Assembly (NCBI GenBank): GCA_017556125.1 | Contig: JAFZCW010000016.1 | Span: forward strand, 1 to 14,831 | Source: Clostridia bacterium | GTDB taxonomy: Bacteria > Bacillota_A > Clostridia > Christensenellales > CAG-138 | Reading direction: 5' to 3' | DNA length: 14,831 nt | Shown here: in pieces, positions 14,135-14,831 of the stretch | How positions within the stretch are numbered: position 1 is the stretch's first letter | How the letters are laid out: each line of letters opens with the position of its first letter | The notes under the pieces: model-generated | The model's database searches: none | Told to the model about the DNA's origin: nothing | The model's input: only the letters and a program-made list of their open reading frames with translations | Position numbers and translations under genes: made by a program

Positions 14135-14831
14135 CCAATCTGTTCAACTATATTCCGAAGCAATCCCCGGTTCACAAGCTGACAGGCGCCACAAAGCTGA
14201 CAGCGCTCCTTCTCCTGTCCTTTGCCAGCATGACTACCTTTGATACCCGCTTCCTTGCAGGGATAACCATCCTGACTTTTGCCATGTTCTGGGTCTCCAA
14301 AATCCGGTTCCGCGAAGTAAAAACCCTGCTGTGGTTCACATTTGTATTCATGGTTCTGAACAACCTCCTGATTTTCCTTTTCGAGCCAGAACAGGGCGTG
14401 ATCCTCTACGGAACCCGTCATGAGATCTGCCATCTGTTCGGACGGTACTATCTGACAAAGGAACAGTTGTTCTATCATCTCAACGTCATATTGAAGTATC
14501 TCTGCATGATTCCGCTGGTCATTCTGTTCGTTTCCACAACGAATCCCAGCGAATTCGCAGCCTCTCTTAACCGTATCGGCGTCAACTATAAAATCTGCTA
14601 TGCCGTATCCCTTGCTCTCCGGTATATCCCCGACATTCAGCGGGAGTATCACGACATTTCGATTTCCCTGCAGGCACGCGGAGTAGAGATGACAAAGAAA
14701 GAAAAGTTCTTCAATCGATTAAAAAATGTCGTTACGATCCTTTTCCCTCTCATCATCACCAGCATGGCCAGAATCGAAACGGTCAGCAACGCGATGGAGC
14801 TGCGAAGCTTCGGAAAAAACAAAAAACGCAC
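14131..14831 (+). CDS. ecfT: ECF transporter T component (EcfT), truncated by the window end
   Basis: The frame opens at ATG 14131, overlapping the ATPase stop (ATGA), and stays open to the last base: 233 full codons, with the stop outside the window. EcfT is the membrane scaffold that couples the ATPases to the S component. Visible features are MTNLFNYIPKQSPVHKLTGA at the N-terminus, several hydrophobic helices (about 22-38, 42-58, 65-85 and 128-143) and the two coupling motifs expected in the long cytoplasmic region: SLQARGVEM with A182-R183-G184, and MELRSFGKNKK with R225. Both are intact. AGGAGG stands 11 bases before the start, inside the ATPase gene. About 20-40 further residues would be expected. 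It completes a four-gene operon with the SAM hydrolase, S component and ATPase. Confidence 0.93.
   Translation, partial: MTNLFNYIPKQSPVHKLTGATKLTALLLLSFASMTTFDTRFLAGITILTFAMFWVSKIRFREVKTLLWFTFVFMVLNNLLIFLFEPEQGVILYGTRHEICHLFGRYYLTKEQLFYHLNVILKYLCMIPLVILFVSTTNPSEFAASLNRIGVNYKICYAVSLALRYIPDIQREYHDISISLQARGVEMTKKEKFFNRLKNVVTILFPLIITSMARIETVSNAMELRSFGKNKKR

Overview
The window looks like chromosomal DNA of a low-to-mid GC Gram-positive anaerobe (Bacillota, probably Clostridia or Erysipelotrichia). The signs are GAGG-type ribosome sites, AT-rich promoters in otherwise GC-richer coding DNA, an ECF transporter of the UPF0397 type, an NHLM-type peptide exporter and no outer-membrane genes. I could not identify genus or species. 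Coding density is high, with no gene-free stretch over 300 bases, and I saw no tRNA, rRNA, CRISPR array, insertion sequence or prophage.

Region 1 (1-534): the 3' end of a plus-strand gene for a beta-rich, probably extracytoplasmic protein, then two back-to-back hairpins. One terminates this gene and the other terminates the converging exporter operon.

Region 2 (535-6507, minus strand): a four-gene operon read iclR-type regulator, short HlyD-like membrane-fusion protein, C39 peptidase/ABC exporter, second ABC exporter with an unusual acidic tail. This is the export module of an NHLM-type peptide (bacteriocin/RiPP-like) system, but no precursor or modification gene is visible here.

Region 3 (6577-10791, minus strand): a SRAP (HMCES/YedK) abasic-site protein overlapping by one base the end of a type IA topoisomerase (topA) that carries an extra C-terminal domain. 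Upstream of these lie a Cys-tRNA deacylase of the YbaK/EbsC type and a YjjG-like HAD phosphatase. topA and the HAD gene each have a visible promoter, and a clear terminator closes the SRAP gene.

Region 4 (10806-14831, plus strand): a divergent promoter drives a DUF62 S-adenosylmethionine hydrolase followed by a complete ECF transporter set: S component (UPF0397), fused double ATPase, and EcfT, which runs off the end of the window. The arrangement suggests import of a compound connected with SAM, adenosine or methionine metabolism, although the S-component family is usually labelled riboflavin-type and its ligand here is unknown.

The points most worth following are the exporter without a cargo gene and its acidic tail, the SAM hydrolase/ECF operon and its apparent His-to-Asn change, and the extra domain on the topoisomerase coupled to SRAP.
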